Assembly: GCF_015101885.1 (NCBI RefSeq)
Contig: NZ_CP062941.1
Span: 620,001 to 684,000, forward strand
DNA from: Massilia litorea
GTDB taxonomy: Bacteria; Pseudomonadota; Gammaproteobacteria; Burkholderiales; Burkholderiaceae_D
DNA length: 64,000 nucleotides
Direction: 5' to 3'
The notes under the pieces were generated by a model. It ran no database searches. It was not told the origin of the DNA and saw only the letters and a list, made by a program, of their open reading frames with translations. Below, one piece after another: positions 1 to 8,873 of this stretch (within the stretch, counting starts at the first letter, position 1; every line of letters begins with the position of its first letter). The position numbers were made by a program, and so were the translations under genes.

Positions 1-382
1 AGACGTGCGTGCCACTAGAAGCGTGGACGATTGGATGCCACAACTACGGACACCTAGCATAGGGCTTGGGCACTTAAGACCATGCCGCGTAACCAGTGGG
101 GCGCAGAACGGCACGTGGAGTGCTTGCGTTCATGCGGGTATGATGGATGTGGCCTTTGAGCAACAAGCCCATCGACCACTTGGTGTTCTGAGCACGGCTA
201 CACCAGCCCCTCAGCAGTTCGCGCTTATCTAGATAGCACGGTGCGGTTGGGCAGTATGATTCCTTGCTGACACAACTATTGCCTGAAATCTCCCTAAACG
301 GGCTTGTAGGCAATCTAGTTCTGTGACCATTTCTTGCAAGCAGGGCGCTCTTACGTTGAAAACTCCTTATCCGTGGATCTCC
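1..382. other. Left edge of window, no gene recognised
   Basis: This AT-richer stretch has one frame open from the window edge to 232 on the plus strand (about 75 residues) and one of 79 codons on the minus strand (313-74). Neither resembles a family I know and neither has a convincing ribosome binding site. The plus-strand frame could be the C-terminal tail of a gene that begins outside the window. Its composition matches the vsr segment beside it and not the GC-rich trp genes, so it probably belongs to the same accessory segment. Confidence 0.4.
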
Positions 383-823
383 TTAGTATTTAGGCGATGG
401 CCATCCACGGGTGACAATACGCCCTGCAACACTCGCCGCAGTAGCCCCTATCGCCAACCGATTGCGCAAACCGCATTCCCAAACCACGATTACTTTCCAA
501 CCGGCGGCGCGTAGCGCGCGAATATTACGGGCGTCACGCTTGCGGTTGGTCTCCACCTTGTTTTTCCAGAAAGCCGAATTGGATTTTGGAATGTGTCCGG
601 TTGGGCATTTGTGACCGTGCCAGAAACAGCCGTTCACGAAAACGACGACGCGGCGCCGTGTGAAAACGATGTCGGGCTTGCCCGGCAGCCCTCTGAAATG
701 GATACGATAGCGGAGTCCCTTTGCATGTAGGGCGCGTCGCAGGGCCAGCTCGGGCCCGGTGTTCCGTGAGCGTATCAAAGACATGCGGTGGCTGCGCTCG
801 GCCGCAGTCAAGGTGTCGACCAT
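383..823 (-). CDS. vsr: Very short patch repair (Vsr) endonuclease
   Basis: Nicks DNA 5' of the T in T:G mismatches produced by deamination of 5-methylcytosine, so that repair restores C:G; it normally accompanies a cytosine-5 methyltransferase. The 146-residue protein has the usual family length. The family core is visible in order: the N-terminal SRNTGPE helix region, LPGKPDIVF with the catalytic Asp, VFVNGCFWHGHKC with the structural Cys/His residues and active-site His, FWKNKVETNRKRD, and the C-terminal VIVVWECGL strand. ATG at 823 follows a TAGGAT-like ribosome binding site. No dcm-type methyltransferase lies on the downstream (left) side inside the window, so the partner is missing or outside it. 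AT-rich surroundings suggest it arrived with a mobile or restriction-modification segment. Confidence 0.93.
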   Translation of the reverse strand: MVDTLTAAERSHRMSLIRSRNTGPELALRRALHAKGLRYRIHFRGLPGKPDIVFTRRRVVVFVNGCFWHGHKCPTGHIPKSNSAFWKNKVETNRKRDARNIRALRAAGWKVIVVWECGLRNRLAIGATAASVAGRIVTRGWPSPKY

Positions 824-1278
824 TCGTTATCCTATAAGCCATCCAAGGTTCAAGCATAGCGAACGGTAGCGCAAGGGCGCGCCAGCTTGCATAGGCAGCA
901 GCAGCAACAGCGACAATCGACTTTTGCTTATTGGATGTCACGCCCCCTTCCACGCGTTGTTCAACAGGCTCTCGCAATCAATTGCACAGCCACAAACAAT
1001 TCCATGCATCTGAAGAGCTTCACTTCCCTTTCGAGGACGCCTTTGCTTCGTCGTCGACCATCGATATTGGTGTAAGATTGTCGTATGTCCCTATCCTCTA
1101 CATTTTGCTGGTCGACCGTCCCTTACTGGCGTTGGCGCCACGTCATCTAAGCACACTCTATAGCCCAGTTAATTCTGCGGGTAGCAAACCAAAATGGTGG
1201 CAAAACGGTGGTAAATTCCCACCCGACGACCGGCCATATCTGAAATCTGCATTTAAAATCAAGAGGTTAGATCAAGTC
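824..1278. other. Long AT-rich gap between vsr and trpG
   Basis: No gene recognised. The trpG frame stays open leftwards to 931, but the extra residues have no family match, so the extension is treated as chance. Just before trpG there is a GGTGG motif at 1196-1200, another at 1207-1211 (11-bp spacing), and an inverted CCACC at 1219-1223, so 1207-1223 forms GGTGG-N7-CCACC. Such a cluster could be recombinase arm or core sites at an insertion boundary, or an operator; this is inference. Composition changes abruptly to high GC at about 1280. Confidence 0.45.
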
Positions 1279-1845
1279 ATGCTGCTAATGATCGACAACT
1301 ACGATTCCTTCACCTACAACATCGTCCAGTATTTCGGCGAGCTGGGTGAAGAAGTGCGCACCGTGCGCAACGACGAAGTCACGATCGGCGAGATCGCGGC
1401 CATGAAGCCGGACCGCATCTGCATCTCGCCCGGCCCGAAAGCGCCGGTTGACGCGGGCGTCTCGGTCGACGTCATCAAGGAATTCCAGGGCAAGCTGCCG
1501 ATCCTCGGCGTCTGCCTCGGACACCAGGCGATCGGCGAAGCCTTCGGCGGCAAGATCGTGCGCGCCAAGCAGGTCATGCACGGCAAGACCTCGATGATCG
1601 CGCACACCGGCGTCGGCGTGTTCCATGGCATACCGAGTCCCTTCACCGTGATCCGCTACCACTCGCTGGCGATCGAGCGCGCTTCTTTACCTGCCTGCCT
1701 CGAGGTGACCGCCTGGACCGACGACGGCGAAATCATGGGCGTGCGCCACAAGGAATTCGACATCCAGGGCGTGCAGTTCCACCCCGAGTCGATCCTGTCG
1801 GAATACGGCCACGCGCTGTTCAAGAACTTCCTCGAGGGCCGCTGA
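1279..1845 (+). CDS. trpG: Anthranilate synthase component II, glutamine amidotransferase
   Basis: Class I glutamine amidotransferase subunit that supplies ammonia from glutamine to TrpE, making anthranilate from chorismate; PabA-type dual use with aminodeoxychorismate synthase is also possible. With the ATG at 1279 the protein is 188 residues, the usual family length, and begins [14 protein letters not shown]. The catalytic triad is visible: Cys79 in GVCLGHQ, and His168 and Glu170 in FHPES. ATG at 1288 is an alternative start. No strong Shine-Dalgarno is seen before 1279. trpD follows after 79 bp on the same strand. trpE is expected immediately upstream in this group but AT-rich sequence with vsr lies there instead. 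Confidence 0.93.
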   Translation: MLLMIDNYDSFTYNIVQYFGELGEEVRTVRNDEVTIGEIAAMKPDRICISPGPKAPVDAGVSVDVIKEFQGKLPILGVCLGHQAIGEAFGGKIVRAKQVMHGKTSMIAHTGVGVFHGIPSPFTVIRYHSLAIERASLPACLEVTAWTDDGEIMGVRHKEFDIQGVQFHPESILSEYGHALFKNFLEGR

Positions 1846-1924
1846 GCCCTGCCGCGCCTAAGCAGCGCGCCCCCGGCGCTACGCTCAGGTCCGGTTCTTA
1901 ACTTCTACTGTTACTGGAACGTCC

Positions 1925-2962
1925 ATGCCGATCACCCCACAAGAGGCGCTGCTGCGCTGTATCGAACACCGCGAGATCTTCCACGACGAGATGCTGCACC
2001 TGTTCCGCCAGATCATGTCGGGCGAGATGTCGCCGACCATGGTTGCGGCACTGACCATGGGCCTGCGCGTCAAAAAGGAAACCATCGGAGAGATCACGGC
2101 CGCCGCGCAAGTCATGCGCGAATTCTCGACCAAGGTGCCGATGGCCGACACGACCCACCTGCTCGACATCGTCGGCACCGGCGGCGACGGCGCGAATACC
2201 TTCAATATCTCCAGCGCGTCGATGTTCGTGGCGGCTGCCGCCGGTGCGCGCGTGGCCAAGCATGGCGGGCGCAGCGTCTCGTCTTCCTCGGGCAGCGCCG
2301 ACCTGATCGAAGCGCTCGGCGCCCAGATCGATTTAAAGCCGGAACAGATCGCGCAATCGATCGCGCAGACCGGCATCGGCTTCATGTTCGCGCCGAACCA
2401 CCATGCGGCGATGAAGCACGTGGCGCCGGTGCGCCGCGAGCTGGGCGTGCGCAGCATCTTCAATATCCTTGGACCGCTGACCAATCCGGCCGGCGCGCCG
2501 AACATCCTGATGGGCGTGTTCCACCCCGACCTGGTCGGCATCCAGGTGCGCGTATTGCAGCGCCTCGGCGCCCAGCATGCGATGGTGGTCTGGGGCCGCG
2601 ACAACATGGACGAAGTCTCGCTCGGCGCCGGCACCCTCGTCGGCGAACTGGTGAACGGAGAGATTCGCGAATACGAAATCCATCCGGAAGATTACGGCCT
2701 GTCGATGATCGCCAGCCGCAACCTGAAAGTGGCGAATACCGAAGAATCGAAAGTGCGCGTGATGGAAGCGCTGCGCGGCGAGCCCGGACCGGCCACCGAT
2801 ATCGTGGCACTGAATGCCGGCACGGCCTTGTATGCAGCCGGGGTATCCGCATCGATCGAGGACGGTTTGGCGAAAGCGCGTGCGACAATTGCATCCGGCG
2901 CGGCCTTGGCCAAGCTCGAACAATTCGTTAACGTCACGCGCCAGCTGGGCGCTCAAACATAA
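1925..2962 (+). CDS. trpD: Anthranilate phosphoribosyltransferase
   Basis: Second step of tryptophan synthesis: transfers phosphoribose from PRPP to anthranilate. The 345-residue length fits the family. PRPP-binding GTGGDG is at about residues 84-89, followed by NTFNISS, and the KHGGRSVSS loop at about 112-120; these are the hallmark phosphate and anthranilate-site motifs. It lies between trpG (79 bp upstream) and the LysE-type exporter (14 bp downstream), all on the plus strand, so co-transcription is very likely. No attenuator-like leader was recognised. Confidence 0.97.
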   Translation: MPITPQEALLRCIEHREIFHDEMLHLFRQIMSGEMSPTMVAALTMGLRVKKETIGEITAAAQVMREFSTKVPMADTTHLLDIVGTGGDGANTFNISSASMFVAAAAGARVAKHGGRSVSSSSGSADLIEALGAQIDLKPEQIAQSIAQTGIGFMFAPNHHAAMKHVAPVRRELGVRSIFNILGPLTNPAGAPNILMGVFHPDLVGIQVRVLQRLGAQHAMVVWGRDNMDEVSLGAGTLVGELVNGEIREYEIHPEDYGLSMIASRNLKVANTEESKVRVMEALRGEPGPATDIVALNAGTALYAAGVSASIEDGLAKARATIASGAALAKLEQFVNVTRQLGAQT

Positions 2963-2976
2963 GAAAAGGCACGCAT

Positions 2977-3612
2977 ATGTTGGGGATTCACGATCTGCCG
3001 CTGTTTATCATTTCCGGACTTCTCCTCAACATCATGCCCGGGCCCGATTCGCTCCTGATCATGACGCGCAGCGCCACCCAAGGCTGGCGCGCGGGCTGCG
3101 CGGCGGCGCTGGGCATCGGGACCGGCACCCTGGTCCACATCTTCGCCGCGGCGCTCGGCCTGTCGGCGGTGCTGGCGACTTCCGCCACCGCGTTCACGGT
3201 CGTGAAGCTGGTCGGCGCGGCCTATGTCCTCTACATGGCGGTCGGTCTGCTGCGCAGCCGAAAGCAGGAAGGGGCTGCCGCGCCGCTTGCGCTGCCGGCC
3301 CTCCCCTATCGAAAAATCTTCGCCCAGGGTTTTCTGACCAATGTGCTGAACCCGAAGGTCGCGATCTTCTTCCTCGCCTTCGTACCGCAATTCATTACCG
3401 CCGATGCGCCGAACAAGGCACTCGCCTTCATCGTCCTCGGCTGCATTTTTAATTTCAACGGCATGCTCTGGTGCGGCGCGCTGGCGCTCACGACCGCGAA
3501 GGCGAGCGCACGCATCAAGCTCAGCCCGGCCGTCTCGCTCTGGCTCAACCGCGTCACCGGCGGCCTGTTCGTCTGGCTCGGCGTCAAGCTCGCCCTGTCC
3601 AAGTCACACTGA
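2977..3612 (+). CDS. LysE/RhtB-family amino acid exporter
   Basis: Inner-membrane exporter of the LysE/RhtB superfamily, 211 residues with about six hydrophobic segments. The family N-terminal signature is clear: LLLNIMPGPDSLLIMTRS, followed by GWRAGCAAALGIGTGT. An AAAAGG ribosome binding site precedes ATG 2977. The gene sits in the trp operon, 14 bp after trpD and 12 bp before trpC. That position suggests it exports tryptophan, a pathway intermediate such as anthranilate, or another amino acid; the substrate is inferred from context only. Confidence 0.9.
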   Translation: MLGIHDLPLFIISGLLLNIMPGPDSLLIMTRSATQGWRAGCAAALGIGTGTLVHIFAAALGLSAVLATSATAFTVVKLVGAAYVLYMAVGLLRSRKQEGAAAPLALPALPYRKIFAQGFLTNVLNPKVAIFFLAFVPQFITADAPNKALAFIVLGCIFNFNGMLWCGALALTTAKASARIKLSPAVSLWLNRVTGGLFVWLGVKLALSKSH

Positions 3613-3624
3613 AAGTTTTCACGT

Positions 3625-4425
3625 ATGTCCGATATCCTCAATAAAATCCTCGCGGTCAAAGCCGATGAAGTGGCGGCCGCCAAAAAATACCGCGATCTGG
3701 CCAGCCTGCGCCGCGAAGTGGAAGGCGACAGCGAGCTGCGTTCCGGCATCCGCGGCTTCGAAGCGAGCCTGCGCAAGAACATCGCCGCCGGCCGCGCCGG
3801 CGTGATCGCCGAAATCAAGAAAGCCTCGCCCTCGAAAGGCGTGCTGCGTCCGGACTTCCGTCCTGCGGACATCGCGGAGAGCTATGCCAATGCTGGGGCT
3901 GCTTGCTTGTCGGTGCTGACCGACGTACAGTTCTTCCAGGGCTCGGTTGATTATCTGCGCCAGGCGCGCGCGGCCGTCGAGCTGCCCGTGATCCGCAAGG
4001 ATTTTATTGTAGACATGTACCAAGTGTACGAAGCGCGCGCGATGGGGGCCGATGCGATCCTCCTGATCGTCTCCGCGCTCGATCACGGCCTGATGGCGGA
4101 ATTGGAAGCCTGTGCCCAGGAACTTGGCATGGATGTGCTGGTCGAAGTACATGACGGCGATGAGTTGACCGCGGCGCTGAAATTAAAAACGCCGCTGGTC
4201 GGCATCAACAACCGCAACCTGCGCACCTTCGAGGTCTCGCTCGACACGACCATCGGCCTGCTGCCGCGTATCGGCAGCGAGCGGCTGGTGGTGACCGAGT
4301 CGGGCATCATGGTGCCGGGCGATGTAGAGCGCATGCGCGCGGCGAACGTGCACGCGTTCCTGGTGGGCGAAGCCTTCATGCGTGCTTCCGACCCTGGCGC
4401 CGAACTTCGACGGTTATTCGACTGA
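3625..4425 (+). CDS. trpC: Indole-3-glycerol phosphate synthase
   Basis: Closes the indole ring from carboxyphenylaminodeoxyribulose phosphate in the fourth step of tryptophan synthesis. The 266 residues form a single TIM barrel (no fused TrpF). Visible motifs are [12 protein letters not shown] at about residues 61-72 with the catalytic Glu/Lys, [12 protein letters not shown] in the middle, [13 protein letters not shown], and VTESGIM near the C-terminus. It is the third trp gene in the run, with only 2 bp between its stop and the next ATG at 4428, so the downstream lipoprotein is probably translated from the same message. Confidence 0.97.
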   Translation: MSDILNKILAVKADEVAAAKKYRDLASLRREVEGDSELRSGIRGFEASLRKNIAAGRAGVIAEIKKASPSKGVLRPDFRPADIAESYANAGAACLSVLTDVQFFQGSVDYLRQARAAVELPVIRKDFIVDMYQVYEARAMGADAILLIVSALDHGLMAELEACAQELGMDVLVEVHDGDELTAALKLKTPLVGINNRNLRTFEVSLDTTIGLLPRIGSERLVVTESGIMVPGDVERMRAANVHAFLVGEAFMRASDPGAELRRLFD

Positions 4426-4427
4426 TT

Positions 4428-4919
4428 ATGTTCACTTCCATCCGCACCCGGGCCGCTCTCCTCCTTCTACTGGCAGCCCTGGGCGGATGCAGCACGGTCC
4501 AGCCCGTCGCTTCCACTGCCAGGCGCATCGTCGCCGCCATCCTCCCCACGCCCAAGACCGAGGCGCCCGTACCGCCGCCCTCGCATACGCTCGACGCCTA
4601 CAAGGCCGAGGTGGCGCATCACGTCATGCGCGCCAACAGCGGCCAGACCTTCAGCGGCCGCCTGCCGCCGATGCTGCCGGCGATCGTCGTCGTCAACATC
4701 ACGGTGGGGGAAGACGGGGAGTTGCAGGATGTCGTCGTGCAGCGTTCGCGCGACCCGAGCGCCTCGGAAGTGGCGCTGGCATCGATGCGGCGCAGCGGGC
4801 GCTTGCCGCCGCCGTCCAGGCTGCTGACCGCGAACATGCGGGCGCTGACGTATTCGGAGACCTTCTTGTTCGACGACCAGTATCGGTTTCAGTTGCGGTC
4901 CCTGGCCGGGCCGCAATGA
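4428..4919 (+). CDS. Small lipoprotein with TonB C-terminal-like domain
   Basis: A 163-residue predicted lipoprotein. The N-terminus is a hydrophobic signal ending in LAALGGC, with the lipidated Cys at residue 21. The C-terminal half (IVVVNITVGEDGELQDVVV through LPPPSRLL) has the pattern of a TonB C-terminal fold: a strand, a Gly-rich turn, then a helix packing before LPP. It lacks the TonB N-terminal anchor and long Pro-rich linker, having only a short Pro-containing segment at about 40-52, so it is unlikely to be a functional energy transducer. It starts 2 bp after the trpC stop; why it rides in the trp operon is unknown. Confidence 0.7.
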   Translation: MFTSIRTRAALLLLLAALGGCSTVQPVASTARRIVAAILPTPKTEAPVPPPSHTLDAYKAEVAHHVMRANSGQTFSGRLPPMLPAIVVVNITVGEDGELQDVVVQRSRDPSASEVALASMRRSGRLPPPSRLLTANMRALTYSETFLFDDQYRFQLRSLAGPQ

Positions 4920-4939
4920 ATCGATATGGCCGGCGTAAC

Positions 4940-5030
4940 GTAGGGTGGGCATTCATGCCCACGCGGACGTGCGCACGGTGTTGGTTCGTGAACGCGGCGA
5001 TAACGCGTTCACACCCGACGCGTTATCGCG
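4940..5030. repeat. Composite intergenic palindrome between convergent operons
   Basis: Two perfect inverted repeats lie side by side: GTGGGCA (4945-4951) / TGCCCAC (4956-4962) with a 4-base loop, and GCGATAACGCGT (4997-5008) / ACGCGTTATCGC (5018-5029) with a 9-base loop. The segment fills the space between the plus-strand trp run and the minus-strand M20 gene, where a bidirectional terminator is expected, but there is no T-run. It looks like a dispersed REP/BIME-type element; copy number cannot be judged from one window. Confidence 0.55.
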
Positions 5031-5063
5031 GATTTTCCGGATACGTTTTCGATGCGCGAACCC

Positions 5064-6386
5064 TTACCGCCCCATCACATTCAACACCGCCATGCTCATC
5101 GCCTGCGCCGCCGTCTTGATCGACGGCTCCGGCACCGGCGCATAAAACGGCGAGTGATTGAACGCAATCGGCTTGCCGCCTTCACGTGACGCCTCTTCCA
5201 CCGTCTTCGGGTCGTACACGCCGGTGAAGAAGAACATCGAGGGCACGCCCTGGTTCACGTACTGCGAAAAATCCTCGCTCGCCGTCATGGCCGGCATGCG
5301 CTGGGCCTTGGCGTCGCCAAAGGCGTCCTTGAACACGGCTTCGGTCCTGGTCACCAGCGCTTCGCTGTTGACGATCGCCGCGCCGCCGCTGATCAGCTGC
5401 ACGTCGGGCGCCGGGGCGCCGGCCATCGCGGCCGAGGCGTTGGCGACGCGGCGCACGCCCTCTAACAGCTTGGCGCGCACCGCCGGGCTGTAGGAGCGGA
5501 TCGTGCCGCGCACCTGCACGCTGTCGGGAATGATGTTGCCGACCGTGCCGCCCTGGATCGCGCCGATCGTCACCACGCCGAATTCCTTCGGGTCCTTCTC
5601 GCGGCTCACCACCGTCTGCACATCGACCACGAAACGCGCCGCAATCGTGATCGGATCGAGCGATTTATCCGGCGCCGAGCCATGGCCGCCGCGGCCCTTG
5701 AAGACGATCTCGATCGCATCGGAATTCGAGGACACGGCGCCGGCGTTGTAACCCACCGTGCCGTAGGCCAGCGGCCAGGAGTGCAGCGCGAACGCGTAGT
5801 CCGGTTTCGGGAAGCGCTTAAACAGGCCATCGTCCAGCATCGCCTTGGCGCCCGATACGGTTTCCTCGGCCGGCTGGCCGATGAAGACCAGGGTGCCCTT
5901 CCACTGCGATTTCAGCTCCACCAGCGTACGTGCGGCGCCGAGCCAGCTGGCCATGTGGATGTCGTGGCCGCAGCTGTGGGTGACGAAGCTCTCGCCGCCG
6001 TTGCTCTGCGCCTTCGCGCGGCTGGCATAAGGCAGGCCGGTCTTCTCTTCCATCGGCAGGCCATCGAGCTCGGTGCGCACCAGCACCGTCGGCCCGGCCC
6101 CGTTTTTATACACCGCGACGATGCCGGTCTTGCCGACTTTTTCGGTCACCTCGAAGCCGAGCTTGCGCATCTCGGCGGCCAGCTTGCCCGCCGTGCGCAC
6201 TTCCTGGAAGGCGATCTCCGGATGGGCATGCAGGTCCTTGTAGACGGTGTCCAGCCACGGGTACATGCTGTCGACGCGCGTTCTGACGTCGGTCTTCAAC
6301 GGTGCGGGAAGCTGGGCCAGCGCGGGAAGTGCAGCGAGGGCCAGGACTGCGGCGGCGATGGGCTTTATCAAGGTGAACCTCTCCAT
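5064..6386 (-). CDS. Exported M20 family amidohydrolase/peptidase
   Basis: Zinc-dependent amidohydrolase of the M20D type (hippurate hydrolase/IAA-amino acid hydrolase-like), 440 residues. The ATG at 6386 is chosen because it opens a signal peptide (MERFTLIKPIAAAVLALAAL then PALAQ), giving a periplasmic or secreted enzyme; an upstream in-frame start at 6494 would overlap the preceding gene. Metal-site motifs are HAHPEIAFQE, SCGHDIHM, PAEETVSGAK and the C-terminal TASEDFSQY; GRGGHGSAPD belongs to the dimerisation lid domain. It begins 7 bp after the M61 protease stop and is the last gene of the minus-strand run. Exact substrate unknown. Confidence 0.88.
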   Translation of the reverse strand: MERFTLIKPIAAAVLALAALPALAQLPAPLKTDVRTRVDSMYPWLDTVYKDLHAHPEIAFQEVRTAGKLAAEMRKLGFEVTEKVGKTGIVAVYKNGAGPTVLVRTELDGLPMEEKTGLPYASRAKAQSNGGESFVTHSCGHDIHMASWLGAARTLVELKSQWKGTLVFIGQPAEETVSGAKAMLDDGLFKRFPKPDYAFALHSWPLAYGTVGYNAGAVSSNSDAIEIVFKGRGGHGSAPDKSLDPITIAARFVVDVQTVVSREKDPKEFGVVTIGAIQGGTVGNIIPDSVQVRGTIRSYSPAVRAKLLEGVRRVANASAAMAGAPAPDVQLISGGAAIVNSEALVTRTEAVFKDAFGDAKAQRMPAMTASEDFSQYVNQGVPSMFFFTGVYDPKTVEEASREGGKPIAFNHSPFYAPVPEPSIKTAAQAMSMAVLNVMGR

Positions 6387-6393
6387 GGAAGGA

Positions 6394-8214
6394 TCAGAAT
6401 GCGCTTGGGCGCGGAAGAGCAACCGACTTCTTGCCCGCGACGGCCGGCGACAGGGTAATCCCCGGCACGCGCTCGCCCTGAAGGGTGACGTCAAAACTCA
6501 TCAGCTCGTCGCGGCGGAAGGCGTGCACGGCGAGCTTGTCGCCCACGCGGTAGCGCGACAGCAGCGCGTCGACATTCGACGGATTGCCGTTCACGCGCAA
6601 GCCGTCGATCGCAATGAGGACGTCCAGCGCCGACAGGCCGGCCTGGTGCGCCGCCCCGCCCTCGTGCACCTGGGTCAGCTTGGCGCCGAGGGCATCGCGG
6701 CCGATGCCCGCGTCGAGTGAGGGCTTGCCGCTCTTGCGCTCGTCGAGCAGCTTGATGCCGAAGGGCGCGAACAGTTTCACCAGCGGCAGGTCGTCCGTGC
6801 CGCGCACGAATTTGTCGAACAGGTTGCGCAGTTTCAGGCCGCTGACCTCATCGAACAGCGCCTCGACTTCGCTCTCCGTCACGCCGCGCCCGACGCCCGC
6901 ATAGAAATCGCGGCCAAAGCGTTCCCACAGCGCGCGCATGACGTCGTCCAGCGTTTTCGCGCCGGCCGTTTTGGCGCGGATGGTCAGGTCGAACGCGAGC
7001 GCGATCAGCGATCCCTTGCTGTAATAACTGATGATCGCGTTCGGCGAATTCTCGTCCTGGCGGTAGTACTTGCTCCAGGCGTCGAAACTCGAATCGGCCA
7101 CACTTTGCTTGGTGCGCCCGCTGCCGCGCAGCACACTGCCGATGGTTTTCCCGAGCAGCTTCAGATAGGTCGCTTCCTTGATGATCCCGGCGCGTACCAG
7201 CATCAGGTCGTCGTAGTAACTGGTGAATCCCTCGAAGAGCCACAGCAGCGGCGTGTAGTTCTCGACCTGCAGGTCGTAGGGCGCGAACACGGCCGGCTTG
7301 ATGCGCTTGACGTTCCAGGTGTGGAAGTACTCGTGGCTGCACAGGCCGAGGAATTTCAGGTAGCCCTCGTTCGGCTCGCCCGTCTGCGGCGATGCGGTGC
7401 TCGGCAAATCGGCGCGGGCGCAGATCAGGGCGGTCGAGGCGCGGTGTTCGAGGCCCCCGTAACCGTCGCCGACGGCCATCGTCATGAAGACATAGCGGTC
7501 GACCGGCGCCTTTTTCGTGCCTGGCTCGAACAGGGCGATCTGCGCTTCGCAAATCGCCTTCAGGTCGGCCTGCAGGCGGCCCATGTCCAGGTTCGGCACG
7601 CGGCCGGTGATGACGATGTCGTGCGGGATGCCGTGCGCCTTGAAGGTGCTGAGGGCAAAGTCGCCCATCTCGACCGGATGGTCGATCAGTTCGTCGTAGT
7701 TGGCGGCGACATAGGTCCCGAAGCCGTAGCGCTTCGCGCCGAGTTCCTTCATCGCAGTGGCGACGCGCCAGGTCTTCGTGGCCGGGTCGCCCGGGCGCTG
7801 GATGTCGACTTCGTGTGCGCCCTCTTCCTGGCCGATGACGCGCAGGAAGACGCTGGTGCCGTTGAAGAAGCCGTGGGTCTGGTCGAGGTGGGCGGCGCGC
7901 ACCGACAGGTCCCAGGCATAGACTTCGTAGTGCAGCGTCAGCGGACCATCGCTCGGTGCCGCCTGCCAGGCATGCTTGTCGAGCTTCGTGAGCGGCACCG
8001 TTGCACCATTCGATTCGGCGCGGATGCGCACGATGTTGCGCGCGAACTCGCGGATCATGTAGCTGCCCGGGATCCAGGCCGGCAGCGCGAATGTCTGCCC
8101 TTCGGGGCTGGGCGCCGGCACGGTGACGGTGACGTTGAACAGGTGGCCCGCCAGGTCTTTCGGGACGATGGTGTAGTGGATGGCGCTCTGTTTTTTCTGG
8201 GCTGTTTTTTTCAT
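6394..8214 (-). CDS. M61 glycyl aminopeptidase with C-terminal PDZ domain
   Basis: A metallopeptidase of family M61 with 606 residues from ATG 8214 (an in-frame GTG at 8220 is possible). Zinc-binding HEYFHTWNVKRIKP and the downstream glutamate in EGFTSYYDDLM are the M61 signature. The C-terminal roughly 100 residues contain a PDZ-like segment (VHEGGAAHQAGLSALDVLIA). There is no obvious signal peptide, only a Lys-rich N-terminus, so location is uncertain. Its stop lies 7 bp before the M20 gene, so the two are probably co-transcribed as a peptide-degrading pair. Confidence 0.9.
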   Translation of the reverse strand: MKKTAQKKQSAIHYTIVPKDLAGHLFNVTVTVPAPSPEGQTFALPAWIPGSYMIREFARNIVRIRAESNGATVPLTKLDKHAWQAAPSDGPLTLHYEVYAWDLSVRAAHLDQTHGFFNGTSVFLRVIGQEEGAHEVDIQRPGDPATKTWRVATAMKELGAKRYGFGTYVAANYDELIDHPVEMGDFALSTFKAHGIPHDIVITGRVPNLDMGRLQADLKAICEAQIALFEPGTKKAPVDRYVFMTMAVGDGYGGLEHRASTALICARADLPSTASPQTGEPNEGYLKFLGLCSHEYFHTWNVKRIKPAVFAPYDLQVENYTPLLWLFEGFTSYYDDLMLVRAGIIKEATYLKLLGKTIGSVLRGSGRTKQSVADSSFDAWSKYYRQDENSPNAIISYYSKGSLIALAFDLTIRAKTAGAKTLDDVMRALWERFGRDFYAGVGRGVTESEVEALFDEVSGLKLRNLFDKFVRGTDDLPLVKLFAPFGIKLLDERKSGKPSLDAGIGRDALGAKLTQVHEGGAAHQAGLSALDVLIAIDGLRVNGNPSNVDALLSRYRVGDKLAVHAFRRDELMSFDVTLQGERVPGITLSPAVAGKKSVALPRPSAF

Positions 8215-8288
8215 GATCACGTAAGGACGGGCTGATTTCCGCTAGTGTAACGGATTCGCCACCGCTTACAACGCGGAGGCAAACGCCT

Positions 8289-8861
8289 TCATGCCAGGTC
8301 GCCCGGGGTGTCGATGTCGCGCAGGATGCCCGGATCGTCCACCGCCACTTCCACCACGGGCGCGGATTTCAGCAAGGCGCGCGCGCCATGCTCGCCCTCC
8401 AGCGCCAGGAGGGCCGGCAAGTGACGCGCGCCGAAGGCGACCGGATTGCCACGCCGCCCTTCGAACACGGGTGCGGCGATGTCCGCGCCCTCCTCCAGCG
8501 CGGCGAGCAGGGCGCGCAGCGTCGCCGGCGCCACATACGGCATGTCGCCCAGCGCCACCAGCCAGGCGTCGGCCTGCGGCAGCGAATGCGCGATCGCGGT
8601 GACCAGCGAGGCGGCCATGCCGCTGTCGGCCTCTTCGCAGAGCACGACCTCGCAGCCAGGCGCACGCAAGGCCGCGGCCACGCCGCCGTCCTGCGGCGGC
8701 ACGACGGCGATCACACGCGATAAAACAGAAAGTAGATTGCGGGCGCTGGCGACGACCATCGGCTCGCCGCCGGCGAGCGGCTGCAGCAGCTTGTTGCGCA
8801 GGCCTTCAGGATCGAAGCGGCGTCCACGTCCAGCCGCCAGCAGGATGCCGACGGGATTCAT
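8289..8861 (-). CDS. MocA/MobA-like molybdenum cofactor nucleotidyltransferase
   Basis: A 190-residue NTP-transferase of the MobA/MocA group. The N-terminal nucleotide loop ILLAAGRGRRFDPEG, NKLLQPLAGG and VALGDMPYV with the metal-binding Asp are visible, as is FEGRRGNPVAFG. Family members transfer CMP or GMP to molybdopterin for xanthine-oxidase-type enzymes. That role fits the neighbour: the start is 12 bp after the stop of a 2Fe-2S small subunit of that enzyme family. Length agrees with MocA. Whether it uses CTP or GTP cannot be told here. Confidence 0.85.
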   Translation of the reverse strand: MNPVGILLAAGRGRRFDPEGLRNKLLQPLAGGEPMVVASARNLLSVLSRVIAVVPPQDGGVAAALRAPGCEVVLCEEADSGMAASLVTAIAHSLPQADAWLVALGDMPYVAPATLRALLAALEEGADIAAPVFEGRRGNPVAFGARHLPALLALEGEHGARALLKSAPVVEVAVDDPGILRDIDTPGDLA

Positions 8862-8873
8862 GCGGAAGCGCCC

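Noticed and set aside
931..1278. N-terminal extension of TrpG
   Set aside because: TrpG proteins start at the [11 protein letters not shown] segment; the extra 116 residues cross the composition boundary and match nothing.
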